DNA of 57,784 bases from Bacteroidetes bacterium UBA6183 (GTDB lineage Bacteria; Bacteroidota; Bacteroidia; UKL13-3). The notes under the pieces were generated by a model. That model had not been told where the DNA came from and did not search any database. It saw nothing but the letters and a program-made list of their open reading frames with translations. Made by a program: the position numbers and the translations under genes. Positions 25,787 to 34,993 of this stretch are shown one piece after another. Location: the NCBI GenBank assembly GCA_002422865.1, contig DITN01000029.1:3611-61394 (forward strand), written 5' to 3'. The first letter of the stretch is position 1. Each line of letters begins with the position of its first letter.

Positions 25787-27347
25787 ATACTACTTGCATG
25801 GCAGTTTTATACGGTAAAATAGCATCTGTACAATTACTATCAAGGGTAAAAATACGTTCAAAAGGCATTTTTAAAGCATCCCAATTTACTCCTTTATGGT
25901 TACTAAATGCCAACCTGTATAACTCTACTTTAATGTATTTGGGGGCTTGTTCTTTGTTAAATGGATTAGTTTTTAAAAGAGAAATCGATGCTTCTTTGTT
26001 ACCAATAAGTTGTTTAATGAATTTACAACTCCAAGGAACATCTTCTTTATAAAAAGGATTAAGGGTATTATATTTTGCATTTCGTTCGCTTAAGGTTTCA
26101 TAAAACATTAAATGATCAAGTCTTGGGTAATAAGGTGCATAAAATCCTAAATAGTCTGTTTGCTTAGAAGGCAGATATTTAAATTCGTATGCTTTCCATG
26201 CATCACCATCAATACTTCCGGTTATTCTTAATTCACCATGGTAATCAGGGATGCTTTTAAATACACCATATGGGTTACACAAACGCCAATAAGAGATAAG
26301 CCGGAAGGGGTAGGTTAGTGCATTATTGCTTTTGAAATAAGTATGAACAAAATTAAAATGGTTTTGGTATGAAAAGGGTTTAGGGTGAAAAAGTAGTAAA
26401 ACGTAAATGGCTTGAAGAATAAGGTGTAAAAGTATCGGATTTCTTATAGTGTTAGAGTTGTTTATAGATACCTTAACAAGCTTATTAATGCCCAAATCTG
26501 AATCTTTTAGAATGGTAATTGCAATAACAATACTCAATATGTTGAAGTATCCATAGTTACCATTTAACTGTATAAGCACTGATATAAGTAAAAAAGTTAA
26601 AACACTAAACCAACGCAATAGCCTTTTGCCAAAAACAAAAAATGGAACCAATAATTCTCCAATAAAAATAAACACAATTGCAATTGTTTTTAGTAATTGT
26701 GGTGATTGGTGAAAAATTTTAGCCAAAGGAGTTGGCATTGGTTGGGCTTGAAAGAAGGTGTCAAAAAAGGTTAGTGATGTCCAAGTAACTGCAGGGTGAT
26801 AAAATTTAATGACTCCCATACTAAACCAAAGTTTAAAGTTTAGCATTTTAAATGCCCACCAAATTATATTAGGTATGTAATTCTTATATTGAATACTGTA
26901 GCTTGAAAAAATGCTTAAGAATCCTACTTCAGCTAAAAACAGATCGATAATTATGATGAAAAAATCGCCACCAATACTTGTAATTGACAAGAAACATATC
27001 CACGCAATGCTTGCCGATATAAATACATGAAAGTTGATTACCATACACATACTTGCTATACATCCTGCGGCAATAAGTATATAAAGCGTGTTGTTGTTTG
27101 GGTATAGGTGAAATAGAGATGGGAACTGTAAGATGGAAGCAAAATATCCTTGGCTGCTGTAAGTTTTGTAAAGAAGATCAGCTGCTGGTTGTAAGCCATT
27201 TTTTCCAATTAATGGTTCTATTTCCCAAAATAAAGGGATAAATGCAACGAGGTATACAAGCCCTAGTGCACGATGAAACAAATTAAATACAATACGGGCT
27301 TCTGAATTTTTAAACGCTTCTTGATTTATTTTATTGATCCATTTCAT
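25779..27347 (-). CDS. lipase maturation factor (LMF)-family membrane protein
   Basis: This 522-residue protein has about eight hydrophobic segments in its first 330 residues, with IGKNGLQPAADLL after the first, then a soluble domain typical of the LMF (DUF1222) family: NPYGVF, GSIDGDAWKAYEFKYLPS, YYPRLDHLMFYETL, PWSCKFIKQLIGN and KYIKVELYRLAFS. Animal LMF1 assists folding of secreted lipases in the ER; bacterial members are uncharacterised and are related to the HTTM fold. The start overlaps the PhyH gene upstream by 17 bases, tying it to the dioxygenase set. Confidence 0.85.
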   Translation of the reverse strand: MKWINKINQEAFKNSEARIVFNLFHRALGLVYLVAFIPLFWEIEPLIGKNGLQPAADLLYKTYSSQGYFASILQFPSLFHLYPNNNTLYILIAAGCIASMCMVINFHVFISASIAWICFLSITSIGGDFFIIIIDLFLAEVGFLSIFSSYSIQYKNYIPNIIWWAFKMLNFKLWFSMGVIKFYHPAVTWTSLTFFDTFFQAQPMPTPLAKIFHQSPQLLKTIAIVFIFIGELLVPFFVFGKRLLRWFSVLTFLLISVLIQLNGNYGYFNILSIVIAITILKDSDLGINKLVKVSINNSNTIRNPILLHLILQAIYVLLLFHPKPFSYQNHFNFVHTYFKSNNALTYPFRLISYWRLCNPYGVFKSIPDYHGELRITGSIDGDAWKAYEFKYLPSKQTDYLGFYAPYYPRLDHLMFYETLSERNAKYNTLNPFYKEDVPWSCKFIKQLIGNKEASISLLKTNPFNKEQAPKYIKVELYRLAFSNHKGVNWDALKMPFERIFTLDSNCTDAILPYKTAMQVVSN

Positions 27348-28164
27348 CTAATAGTGTTTCTTTAGTATAAACGCGCGATATAAATGGCTTTGTTTTTATG
27401 ATAGGCGCGTAGGGTTCATCGTCACCTGGTGTATAGTTTTGCCAAAACATATCATCAACCTCTATTAACTGCACCAAGTTATCCAATCGTTTACAAAAAA
27501 CGGGATTTGAGCTATTAGGAATTGCTAGATAGTGGAATACGTATCTGTTTTCTAAACTGTTATTATTAGGCGATCCGTGTACAATACTATCGTCAAAAAT
27601 TAATGCTTGTCCTACTTTAAGATTAATGGGTACCATTTTATAATCATCAATTCTGCTTGAGGCATTCATAGGTGCCCAGTGAATATTTGAATTACGGTAT
27701 AATTCAAATCGACCATGACTTTTGGGTAAAAAATGTAATGTACCGTTTTGAGCATTTGTATTTTGAAGTGGCACCCAAATAGAAATAGAGGTATACTTTT
27801 CCTCATCAACCGTAGTAAGGTTCTGATGCGGTGCTATAAAACCTGTTCCTGGTGCTTTATTAAACAAGTTGGCTTGTATGATTTTGTAATCAATAAAAGT
27901 TTGTGTTAAAAAGGGTTTGATTAAATCACAAAGTATATTCCATACATGTTGTTTATATACTTTATTATGATCTAAATAAGTACAATGAAAAGGGACATCA
28001 ATGACATGATTGTTGTTTTTTAACAAACTAATTTCTGAATTCTGAGATTCGATTTTTCTAAAGGATTCTTTAAGAAGAGTAGGATCACAAAAGTTAATCA
28101 CCACAAAACCCTGAGACTGGAGTTCTTTGTTTAGGGTGTTATTTCTAAGAATTGTTGTTTTCAT
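27331..28164 (-). CDS. PhyH family dioxygenase-like protein with HxN variant site
   Basis: This 277-residue protein has the phytanoyl-CoA dioxygenase (2-oxoglutarate, Fe(II)) jelly roll: ISIWVPLQNTNAQNGTLHFL, then LPKSHGRF, KVGQALIFDDSIVHGSPNN and ENRYVFHY. The distal His 196 and the 2OG-binding Arg 207 are present, but the first metal motif is His113-Gln-Asn115 rather than HxD. Asn in place of Asp could weaken iron binding or change chemistry. After the core comes the paralogue-specific LIEVDDMFWQNYTP. It is part of the array of nine PhyH domains. It lies 9 bases downstream of the other 2OG-type gene and overlaps the LMF-like gene by 17 bases. Confidence 0.85.
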   Translation of the reverse strand: MKTTILRNNTLNKELQSQGFVVINFCDPTLLKESFRKIESQNSEISLLKNNNHVIDVPFHCTYLDHNKVYKQHVWNILCDLIKPFLTQTFIDYKIIQANLFNKAPGTGFIAPHQNLTTVDEEKYTSISIWVPLQNTNAQNGTLHFLPKSHGRFELYRNSNIHWAPMNASSRIDDYKMVPINLKVGQALIFDDSIVHGSPNNNSLENRYVFHYLAIPNSSNPVFCKRLDNLVQLIEVDDMFWQNYTPGDDEPYAPIIKTKPFISRVYTKETLLDEMDQ

Positions 28165-28173
28165 CTTTATCTC

Positions 28174-29019
28174 CTATGACCAAATGTAGTATTTCCCTGG
28201 TGTTGTTGTTTCAGCTATAAACCCACCTAATGTTATTCGGCTTTTAAATCCGCCAACTTTCTCAACTCTATGCCAAACATTTCCTCCAGCAAAAAGCAGA
28301 AGGTCGCCAGCTTCCGGCTTAATGTGATACCTTTTAACATCGGTATTATTCACAATGTTTATTGTTTGGAAATTTTCATCTTGTAATTGTTCTTCATCTA
28401 CCCTGGTTTTTATATTGCTCCAATTTAAATCAAAGCAACAAAGTTCACCACCTATTTCTGCTTCGCTTAGTGTTATAAAGTAACTTAGCTTGTTCTCCTT
28501 AATATCTAACCATTTTAAGAGTTCGAAAAATTGAGGGAATTCTTTAAAAAACAAATTTTCACAGTGTATAATAAGTTCTCCTTTGCCCGGCAGCAGCTCT
28601 CTAATGGTAAATGGAACTAATTCTTGGCCATTTTCTTTATTAACAATTGGTGAAATTTGTTCAATAGGATTGAAGGCATTTAAGAAATCACAAAGTTTTT
28701 TTACTATATCAACCCCAAGTTTCTTTTCTTGTGTACTTAGTAATTCTTGTGCAATTTTACAGTAATCATTTAGGGTTAATTTTCCTGATTCTTTAAGTTG
28801 TGTAAACTGCGCAAATGTTATTGGATGTGAAAAGAAACCATCATTTATTCTCGTTTTTTGTTGGTAAGGGGTATTCCAAATACCTTTTAATGCACTATTT
28901 ACTTCTGCTTTATTTAAAAAGTTTTTAATTAGAATACCTGTTATACGCTCTTCTAATAAATCCTTAATTAACTCAGCATTTAGTTCATTCCTTTCGTCTA
29001 TTGTTATGAATTTAAACAT
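28174..29019 (-). CDS. 2OG-Fe(II) oxygenase-like protein (non-PhyH type)
   Basis: This 281-residue protein is not close to the PhyH paralogues, yet its second half has the double-stranded beta-helix pattern: GELIIHCENLFF (His152-x-Glu154), GGELCCFDLNWSN, KPEAGDLLLFAGGNVWHRVEKV (His 250) and KSRITLGGFIAE (Arg 261). This gives an HxE...H...R arrangement like Fe(II)/2OG enzymes, with Glu in place of Asp. The N-terminal 120 residues are helical and of unknown role. It lies between a UbiA-like gene and a PhyH gene on the minus strand, so it probably works on the same product. Confidence 0.65.
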   Translation of the reverse strand: MFKFITIDERNELNAELIKDLLEERITGILIKNFLNKAEVNSALKGIWNTPYQQKTRINDGFFSHPITFAQFTQLKESGKLTLNDYCKIAQELLSTQEKKLGVDIVKKLCDFLNAFNPIEQISPIVNKENGQELVPFTIRELLPGKGELIIHCENLFFKEFPQFFELLKWLDIKENKLSYFITLSEAEIGGELCCFDLNWSNIKTRVDEEQLQDENFQTINIVNNTDVKRYHIKPEAGDLLLFAGGNVWHRVEKVGGFKSRITLGGFIAETTTPGKYYIWS

Positions 29020-29039
29020 GTTTACTTTGGTGTTACTTT

Positions 29040-29831
29040 TTATAATAAGAAATTAACTAAAGCTAATAATGGTGGTATATGAAAAAGCAATCTGTCAGAT
29101 TTTTCATGAATAAAAATCAAAAGTATTAAATAAATATATGCACTACTGCTAATTTGATTGTTTTTAATCCAAATATCAGCTAACATTAAAATAAACAAAA
29201 GTACTTTAGTAATTTTTAATCCAAATGTGTTGGGGATGGTTTGTGTATGATGTTCTTTATCAGCAGTAGTATCTCGTATGTCCCAAAAAATTTCACCGAT
29301 TAGGACATAAATTCCTAGAGAAATTAAATGAACATAACTTGGTGTTGTATTACTTAAAAGTATGGAATGTATGTATACTGGTATAACATAAATAAATAGG
29401 GCAGAATATAGGTTTTTGAGTAAAAAGATACTTTTTATACGGTAAGTTTTATATAAGTTAAGTGGATACAAAAAAGTAACTGGAAACAAATATATCCAGT
29501 AGGCAACGGGTTTTTGTGTAAGCATGAAGCAATAGAAAGAACCCAACATCATAAGGGCTACCAAAAAGTATAGCTTTACAGCGTATTGATCTTTAACATA
29601 TTCATCAGGCTGTGATAGTTTATCTATCTTTCTGTCATATATTCTATCAAACAAGAACAATGAAAAATGCCACAATAAAAATGAGATTAAGAGTAGATAA
29701 TTAACAGCAACACCTAATTTAACATTATTTCCATAAAGCAATAATGCAAACACTATTGATAAGTGTATACGGTATTTTACAAAAACAAATAATCCGTTTC
29801 TAAATGCTTGGTATGTTATTTTAGTGAGCAT
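29040..29831 (-). CDS. UbiA-like prenyltransferase (membrane)
   Basis: This is about 263 residues from the ATG at 29831 (MLTKITYQAFRNG), overlapping the ABC ATPase gene by 11 bases; a longer start at 29858 is possible. Eight or so hydrophobic segments and the two acidic motifs of UbiA enzymes are visible: FDRIYDRKIDK and WDIRDTTADKEHHTQTIPNT. UbiA proteins transfer prenyl groups, or in the DPPR-synthase branch move phosphoribose onto polyprenyl phosphate. The acceptor here is unknown. It is the second UbiA-type gene in this stretch; the two flank the Wzt-like ATPase. Confidence 0.78.
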   Translation of the reverse strand: MLTKITYQAFRNGLFVFVKYRIHLSIVFALLLYGNNVKLGVAVNYLLLISFLLWHFSLFLFDRIYDRKIDKLSQPDEYVKDQYAVKLYFLVALMMLGSFYCFMLTQKPVAYWIYLFPVTFLYPLNLYKTYRIKSIFLLKNLYSALFIYVIPVYIHSILLSNTTPSYVHLISLGIYVLIGEIFWDIRDTTADKEHHTQTIPNTFGLKITKVLLFILMLADIWIKNNQISSSAYIYLILLIFIHEKSDRLLFHIPPLLALVNFLL

Positions 29832-30975
29832 CCTTAACGTATTTTTTTTTCCAATCAAACAAAACCCTTACAGGGTATTCAGGGTTAAGGTTCCAAAGTT
29901 TATCCTTTTCCCAATCATCAGGAATAACTTCAATAGTAAGGCCATCTTTTAATACAAGAATATCATTTACCCCATCTCCAAAATTAAAGTCGAAATAGTA
30001 GACACCTGTATTTAAAACTGAGTTTGGAACGGTTACTTCAATTTCATATGTACCGGCAATTTCTTCGGTAATTTCAAAATCTTGTCTATAAATGTTGCAA
30101 TCGGAAAGAATATTTCCAAACGCATTCCTTACATTTATCACAAGATCAATATTTTGCTTGGTAAGTTTTTGGTAGATAATATGTAGCTTAATTACCTCAC
30201 CAAATCTATATTTATTTTTGGTACTCGTTATTTTATTAACAATCAGGTTTTTACTAAGTTGTGGTTTATCATTGTTAGCCTTGTTTTGCTGCTGATAAAA
30301 CTTTAAAGCTTCACTAACTTTCCCAAAAAACAGTACTTCTCCTTTGTTAAGAATTAAGCACTTATTACAATATTGTTGTATTTCGCTTAATTGATGACTA
30401 GCAATAATTAATCCAGGTATATTTTTAAATGTTTGGTGCATAAGCAATGATGCCTTACGCTGAAACTTGATATCACCTGAAGAAAAAACCTCATCTAAAA
30501 GTAATATTTCAGGTTTGGTTACTGTAAAGATAGAAAACGATAAACGCAGCATCATCCCAGAACTGAATGTTTTAACTGGTTGGTATGCAAATTCTTCAAG
30601 TTCGGCAAAAGAAATAATATTGTCAATTAGGTCATGAATTTCCTTTTTTTTGAAGCCTAATATTTGCAATTGTAATTTACAATTTTCAAAAGCATTTAAA
30701 TCTGGGTGAAGCATTGAATCGAAGCCCGATAATGATGAAACGCTATTATGTAAAAGGATACTTCCAGAGCTTGGTTTAATAAATCCACCAATTATTTTTA
30801 GTAACGTAGATTTACCTGATCCGTTAAGTCCTAACAAGCCCAACCTATCGCCTTCATTTAAGGTAAACGAAACATTTTTGAGCGCACTTATCAGTGCTTC
30901 GTTCTGGTTATTTGGACTGCTGCCTATAGTTTTATATGATTTAGAGATATTGTTACATTCTAAAATTGGTTTCAT
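29821..30975 (-). CDS. wzt: ABC exporter ATPase with C-terminal substrate-binding domain (Wzt-like)
   Basis: This 384-residue protein has a full ABC ATPase domain: Walker A GLNGSGKST (49-57), signature FSSGM (137-141), and Walker B ILLLDEV (157-163) with a SHQL switch histidine near 192. Residues about 240-384 form an extra beta-rich domain (RFGEVIKLHIIYQKL ... TGVYYFDFNFGDG), as in Wzt proteins that recognise the modified end of an O-antigen before export. Its permease partner is the gene at 40655, unusually about 9.7 kb away with the PhyH array between. It is followed by a UbiA gene (overlap) and preceded by another (2-base gap). Confidence 0.9.
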   Translation of the reverse strand: MKPILECNNISKSYKTIGSSPNNQNEALISALKNVSFTLNEGDRLGLLGLNGSGKSTLLKIIGGFIKPSSGSILLHNSVSSLSGFDSMLHPDLNAFENCKLQLQILGFKKKEIHDLIDNIISFAELEEFAYQPVKTFSSGMMLRLSFSIFTVTKPEILLLDEVFSSGDIKFQRKASLLMHQTFKNIPGLIIASHQLSEIQQYCNKCLILNKGEVLFFGKVSEALKFYQQQNKANNDKPQLSKNLIVNKITSTKNKYRFGEVIKLHIIYQKLTKQNIDLVINVRNAFGNILSDCNIYRQDFEITEEIAGTYEIEVTVPNSVLNTGVYYFDFNFGDGVNDILVLKDGLTIEVIPDDWEKDKLWNLNPEYPVRVLFDWKKKYVKDAH

Positions 30976-30976
30976 T

Positions 30977-32140
30977 TTACTTTAAATTAAGTTTGTATTT
31001 AATGTAACCTAAAGCGGAGAGTTGACGTTTTTTTAGATTAACTCCAATGAGTATAAACATAAAAAATATAGCATAGTTTACCCCCCAACTTATAATTTGC
31101 TTTACACAAATGTAGTAACGTTTAAAGTTAATTCTTTGAAACCAACTAATTATAGGGTGAAGTCTGAATAAAGGAATAAATAAAGCAATGTGAATAGGCA
31201 CAAGCACTACCCAAACGAAATTGTATAAAACCAGTGCTCCTAAAACTAAGGCAGGTGCATAAACCTGATAGTATAAATCTGGTGCGTGTCTTATTGGTTT
31301 ATTTACAATAATATGATTAGGTAGTTTTTGGGCCTGTTTAAAAGCCTTATAAATTAAAAACAAAATAGGTATCAGTAATAGCCATAATAGCAGAATTTCG
31401 CTTGCAACAATAACTATTTGTAAAAGAATTAAAATTGTCTCTATTAAAAGCAAATAAATAAGGAGGGTATTTGTTTTTTGAACTCCAATTGCACGAGGCA
31501 GTGTAATTAAACCTGCTTTCTTATCTTTAAAAATATCGTTTATGTAGTGAATAATAATATTTCTATACCCAGCAATAAAAAGTAATACACCATAACAAGC
31601 TAGAAAAGGGAAATTGATTGATATTGAACCTGAATATAAATAATAAGTGTAGTACGATAACAATAAAGGAATAATATAAGCATAAAGCGCATCAATAATG
31701 CCAGATAGATAACTATTGTTTTTAAAACGAAAAGGGGGTGATGCGTATAAAAAAAACAACGCTATTTGGGCAGTAACCAATATTCCAGATATTTTATCAA
31801 ATGGAAGTATTATCCACGGGGTGAATGTTGCTAAAGCTATAATTACTAATAGCTTTATTTGATGTAACCGAGGTATAAATTTTAGTTTGTTAATCTTTCC
31901 TGCTTTTGCATCATCTTCTTGGTCAAAATATTCATTTATAAAATAGCCAAGTGCTGCAAACCCAAAGGAGGTAATTAAAGAGAGTAAAAGGAGTAATAGC
32001 GCTTGTAAACCAAACTCTATATTGAATAAGAGTAACCACAAATATAAGTTACCAAAAATCTGAGGTATAAAGCTAAACCTCCAATCTTTGGCGCGTGTTG
32101 CCATGAGTATATTTTTATAATTTTTAAATGATACTTGCAT
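30977..32140 (-). CDS. UbiA-family prenyltransferase (membrane)
   Basis: This 387-residue protein has about eight to nine transmembrane segments. The motif NEYFDQEDDAKAGKINKL matches the first aspartate-rich UbiA site, and NDIFKDKKAGLITLPRAIGV the second. The closing region contains a basic loop and WGVNYAIFFMFILIGVNLK. It resembles members that build polyprenyl-phosphate-linked sugars (DPPR-synthase-like) or prenylate aromatic acceptors; the branch cannot be fixed by eye. It has a 1-base overlap with the methyltransferase upstream and a 2-base gap to Wzt downstream, so the three are one translational unit. Confidence 0.8.
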   Translation of the reverse strand: MQVSFKNYKNILMATRAKDWRFSFIPQIFGNLYLWLLLFNIEFGLQALLLLLLSLITSFGFAALGYFINEYFDQEDDAKAGKINKLKFIPRLHQIKLLVIIALATFTPWIILPFDKISGILVTAQIALFFLYASPPFRFKNNSYLSGIIDALYAYIIPLLLSYYTYYLYSGSISINFPFLACYGVLLFIAGYRNIIIHYINDIFKDKKAGLITLPRAIGVQKTNTLLIYLLLIETILILLQIVIVASEILLLWLLLIPILFLIYKAFKQAQKLPNHIIVNKPIRHAPDLYYQVYAPALVLGALVLYNFVWVVLVPIHIALFIPLFRLHPIISWFQRINFKRYYICVKQIISWGVNYAIFFMFILIGVNLKKRQLSALGYIKYKLNLK

Positions 32141-32985
32141 TACTTATTCATAAAATATAGATGCATGTTGTCTAGGTTATTTATTGTTGGTTTTGTAGCT
32201 AATATTTCATAAAAATCAATTGGAAAGATATAATCATCCCATGATTCTATTTTAGCTATATTAAATAAGTTCTGAAAATCATTTGAAATAGTTAAGTGCT
32301 CAAATTCAGATAAATCAACTTCAGGAACTTTTACGAAATTTAATATAAATCCCTTCGATCGAATTTTATCCAAAACACTACTTAAATTAGCAATGTCGTA
32401 TTCATATCCTTTGTCAATATCCATACATATTTGATTTATGCGGAGTTGTTCCCACTCATCATCACTTAGTCGTTTAAACAAGTCTTTAATATATAACCTA
32501 CCACCAGGTTTTAAGACATCCCAACAAGCGTCAATCAGTATATTTTTTTGTGTTGAATGTCCAAATGATTCTAAAAAATAAACAACATCAAATTGCTCTT
32601 TCCCATATTCTTCAGCAATATTATGATAATCAGTACAAGTAAGATGTATTTTAGAGTTGAGGTTGTTTTTATTAATATTGGCTTGGCCTTTTTCTGCTTG
32701 AATATCAGATACCGTGCATGCTTCTATTTGTACATCTTGAATTTTTTTAGCAAAGTATGTAGCGGGGCCACATATACCACATCCTGCATCTAGTAGTCGT
32801 TCACCAGATTTTAAATTGGCCGACTTAATTGTGTAATCTAAGTATTCATTAACATTTGTAGTTCTAAATGCTTGAATAATTTCGCCATAAACTTCAATAA
32901 AGTTATCTGTATTTTGGTTGTAGAACTGTCGAACTTTTTCTGCGTTATTACTATTTCCTTTGTTTGTTAAATTTGACTTAGCCAT
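32140..32985 (-). CDS. class I SAM-dependent methyltransferase
   Basis: This 281-residue cytoplasmic enzyme has SAM motif I LLDAGCGICGPATYFAKK, then ACTVSDIQAEKGQANIN, CTDYHNIAEEYGKEQFDVVY (motif II region), ESFGHSTQK and VLKPGGRLYIKDLFKRL. The pattern is of the ubiE/sterol/glycopeptide-type small-molecule methyltransferases. It may methylate the UbiA product or cap the sugar chain recognised by Wzt; both are inference from position directly before UbiA and Wzt. It is preceded by a 56-base gap, after which comes a PhyH gene. Confidence 0.87.
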   Translation of the reverse strand: MAKSNLTNKGNSNNAEKVRQFYNQNTDNFIEVYGEIIQAFRTTNVNEYLDYTIKSANLKSGERLLDAGCGICGPATYFAKKIQDVQIEACTVSDIQAEKGQANINKNNLNSKIHLTCTDYHNIAEEYGKEQFDVVYFLESFGHSTQKNILIDACWDVLKPGGRLYIKDLFKRLSDDEWEQLRINQICMDIDKGYEYDIANLSSVLDKIRSKGFILNFVKVPEVDLSEFEHLTISNDFQNLFNIAKIESWDDYIFPIDFYEILATKPTINNLDNMHLYFMNK

Positions 32986-33041
32986 TATTTTTCTTTACGC
33001 TCCGAAAGTAAAGCTTTGCACCTGAAAAACCTAACCTAAAC

Positions 33042-33986
33042 CTACCTCAATTTGTTTAAAAGTCGACCTAAAAATGTTTGTTTTTTAAACTGGTATAAAT
33101 TTGGGTTGTACTCAGAAAAGGCATTGTATTCAATAAGTTTATATTCTTTTGCTATGGCATAAAAATCTTCTTTATTACTAACTGGATTGTTTATGTATAG
33201 CTCCTTCATTTTTATTCCAGAATCTGCTTTATATGGCTCTGTTTTAAAGCCCTTATATGTTAGTAAATAATCATCATTTTGCTTAAATATTTCAATCGGT
33301 GATAAATTATCTTTTTTAAAACAAGTTATAATATCTGCATCCTTGTGAAATATTCCACTCATCACTACTACCCTTGGTTTTTTAATAGTATTTGGTGGCG
33401 AGTAATGGAGTATTCTGTTATCGAAAATTAAGATATCTCCTGCTTTCATTTTAATTGGTAGCAGATAAGGGTTTATTTGCTCTGATAATTCATCAAATTG
33501 TCCTTTAAAAGAGGTGCCTCGGAATGGAAATGCAAATTTTTGAGATTTAGGAACTATACATAAACAGCCATTATCTATTGCTGTGTCTTGTAATGGAATC
33601 CATACATTTATTGGTGTATAAGTAGTTTCGTCTAATCCTGTTGTGTCTTGGTGTATTCCAAAGGCACTATTTTGATCAAAAAATTTAGTAATAATTAAAT
33701 TAGCAGTTACTTTGTAGTTGCTAAATAATTTGTCATAAGTTGGTTTTAGCAAACTATGCAATGCTTTGTTTAATTCCGCTCTATAATTTAAATCAGTGGA
33801 ATAAAGTGTATGAAAAACCCCTGTTTTATCTTCTATAAATTTGTGGTGATCGTTATAAACATTTCTAACCTTATGTAAAAGTATATTGCCAATATTTCCT
33901 ACTAATGCGTAACCATTATCAGCCACCTCTTTTGCAACTTGTTTGCTGATAAATACACATTTTTTAGATATGTTATCATTGTTCAT
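33042..33986 (-). CDS. PhyH family Fe(II)/2OG dioxygenase
   Basis: This 314-residue protein has the canonical facial triad: FGIHQDTTGLDE (His112, Asp114) and RILHYSPPNT (His194), with the 2OG-binding Arg205 in KKPRVVVM. Family stretches PINVWIPLQDTAIDNGCLCI and KAGDILIFDN are present. The paralogue-specific tail motif IFKQNDDYLLTYKGF follows the jelly roll, and the protein ends in an amphipathic basic stretch FLGRLLNKLR. A hydroxylase of a glycan, lipid or other small molecule is likely; the substrate is unknown. It is divergent from the inverted PhyH gene at 34057 across a 70-base gap. Confidence 0.9.
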   Translation of the reverse strand: MNNDNISKKCVFISKQVAKEVADNGYALVGNIGNILLHKVRNVYNDHHKFIEDKTGVFHTLYSTDLNYRAELNKALHSLLKPTYDKLFSNYKVTANLIITKFFDQNSAFGIHQDTTGLDETTYTPINVWIPLQDTAIDNGCLCIVPKSQKFAFPFRGTSFKGQFDELSEQINPYLLPIKMKAGDILIFDNRILHYSPPNTIKKPRVVVMSGIFHKDADIITCFKKDNLSPIEIFKQNDDYLLTYKGFKTEPYKADSGIKMKELYINNPVSNKEDFYAIAKEYKLIEYNAFSEYNPNLYQFKKQTFLGRLLNKLR

Positions 33987-34056
33987 ATTTTATTTTAATT
34001 TAATCGTGTAACAAGTAAACTCAATTGCTATATTCGTTTAAATATTTTACAATGCC

Positions 34057-34992
34057 ATGAGCATATTAAGTTTTATTAAAGGTTTTTGGGGTAATTCAAA
34101 AATTAATATTTCAGAAAACAAGTACTATAAATTAAGAACTTCTCCATTCTTTTTAAATCAACTAAATCAGGAACAGTATTTAACCCACGGATGGACAATT
34201 GTTAAAGATGTAATTAGACCAATCGAAATTGATTCATTTATGCATACGTTTAATGAAATATCTAAATTAGAAGGGTTCGAGTTGGATAAAAACTTATTAA
34301 ATAGCGGCAGATTATTTAATCCTGAGATAAGGAAAAAAACGCAGGATGTGATCAATAGAAATGCTGCCACTATTTTGCCACGTATGTTTAATATGGATAT
34401 TGTTGATTCCCATACTGGTGGTGCATATCAGGTTAAACCGCCTCATGTTAATAGCGATTTATTAATTCATCAAGATAGCACTGTTATTGATGAAGAAAAT
34501 GATTATTGTTTGTTTGTTTGGATTCCATTTTGTGATGTTACCTTAGAAAATGGTCCGATTTCTTTTCTCTCGGGTAGTCATTTGTGGGGAAACACGCAAC
34601 GTAGCTTAGGTGTGCCTTGGCAGTTTAAAAATCACATACAAACATTATATAAATTTGTTGATCCTGTTACAATCAAGGCTGGTAGTGTTTTAGTTTTTGA
34701 TCCTGCAACGATTCATTCAAGTGCCCCTAACTTATCAAAAGAAATTAGGCATGCCATTACAATAACTGTATTGCGCAAAGATTATCAACTTGTTTATTAT
34801 TTTAGAAATCCAGAATTACCTAACGATAAAATTGAAAAGTATTATGTAAACGAAACGTTTTACTATGACTATGATTTTATAGCAAAACCTGACGAGCAAA
34901 AATGGAAAAAAGAGGTTGTGGACTATAAGCCATTTAACATTACTACTAAAAATTTAATAAAGCTTATTAAACAGTACCGGCCAAATAATTAA
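34057..34992 (+). CDS. PhyH family Fe(II)/2OG dioxygenase on the opposite strand
   Basis: This 311-residue protein has LLIHQDSTVIDEEN (His138, Asp140), FDPATIHSSAPN (His220) and KEIRHAIT (Arg231), so all metal and 2OG ligands are kept. VWIPFCDVTLENGPISFLSG and GSHLWGN match its neighbours. It differs from the others by a longer N-terminus starting with an amphipathic MSILSFIKGFWGN and a short basic C-terminus. It is the only plus-strand member of the array, with divergent (70 bases) and convergent (1 base) junctions to the minus-strand members at its two ends. Confidence 0.9.
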   Translation: MSILSFIKGFWGNSKINISENKYYKLRTSPFFLNQLNQEQYLTHGWTIVKDVIRPIEIDSFMHTFNEISKLEGFELDKNLLNSGRLFNPEIRKKTQDVINRNAATILPRMFNMDIVDSHTGGAYQVKPPHVNSDLLIHQDSTVIDEENDYCLFVWIPFCDVTLENGPISFLSGSHLWGNTQRSLGVPWQFKNHIQTLYKFVDPVTIKAGSVLVFDPATIHSSAPNLSKEIRHAITITVLRKDYQLVYYFRNPELPNDKIEKYYVNETFYYDYDFIAKPDEQKWKKEVVDYKPFNITTKNLIKLIKQYRPNN

Positions 34993-34993
34993 A

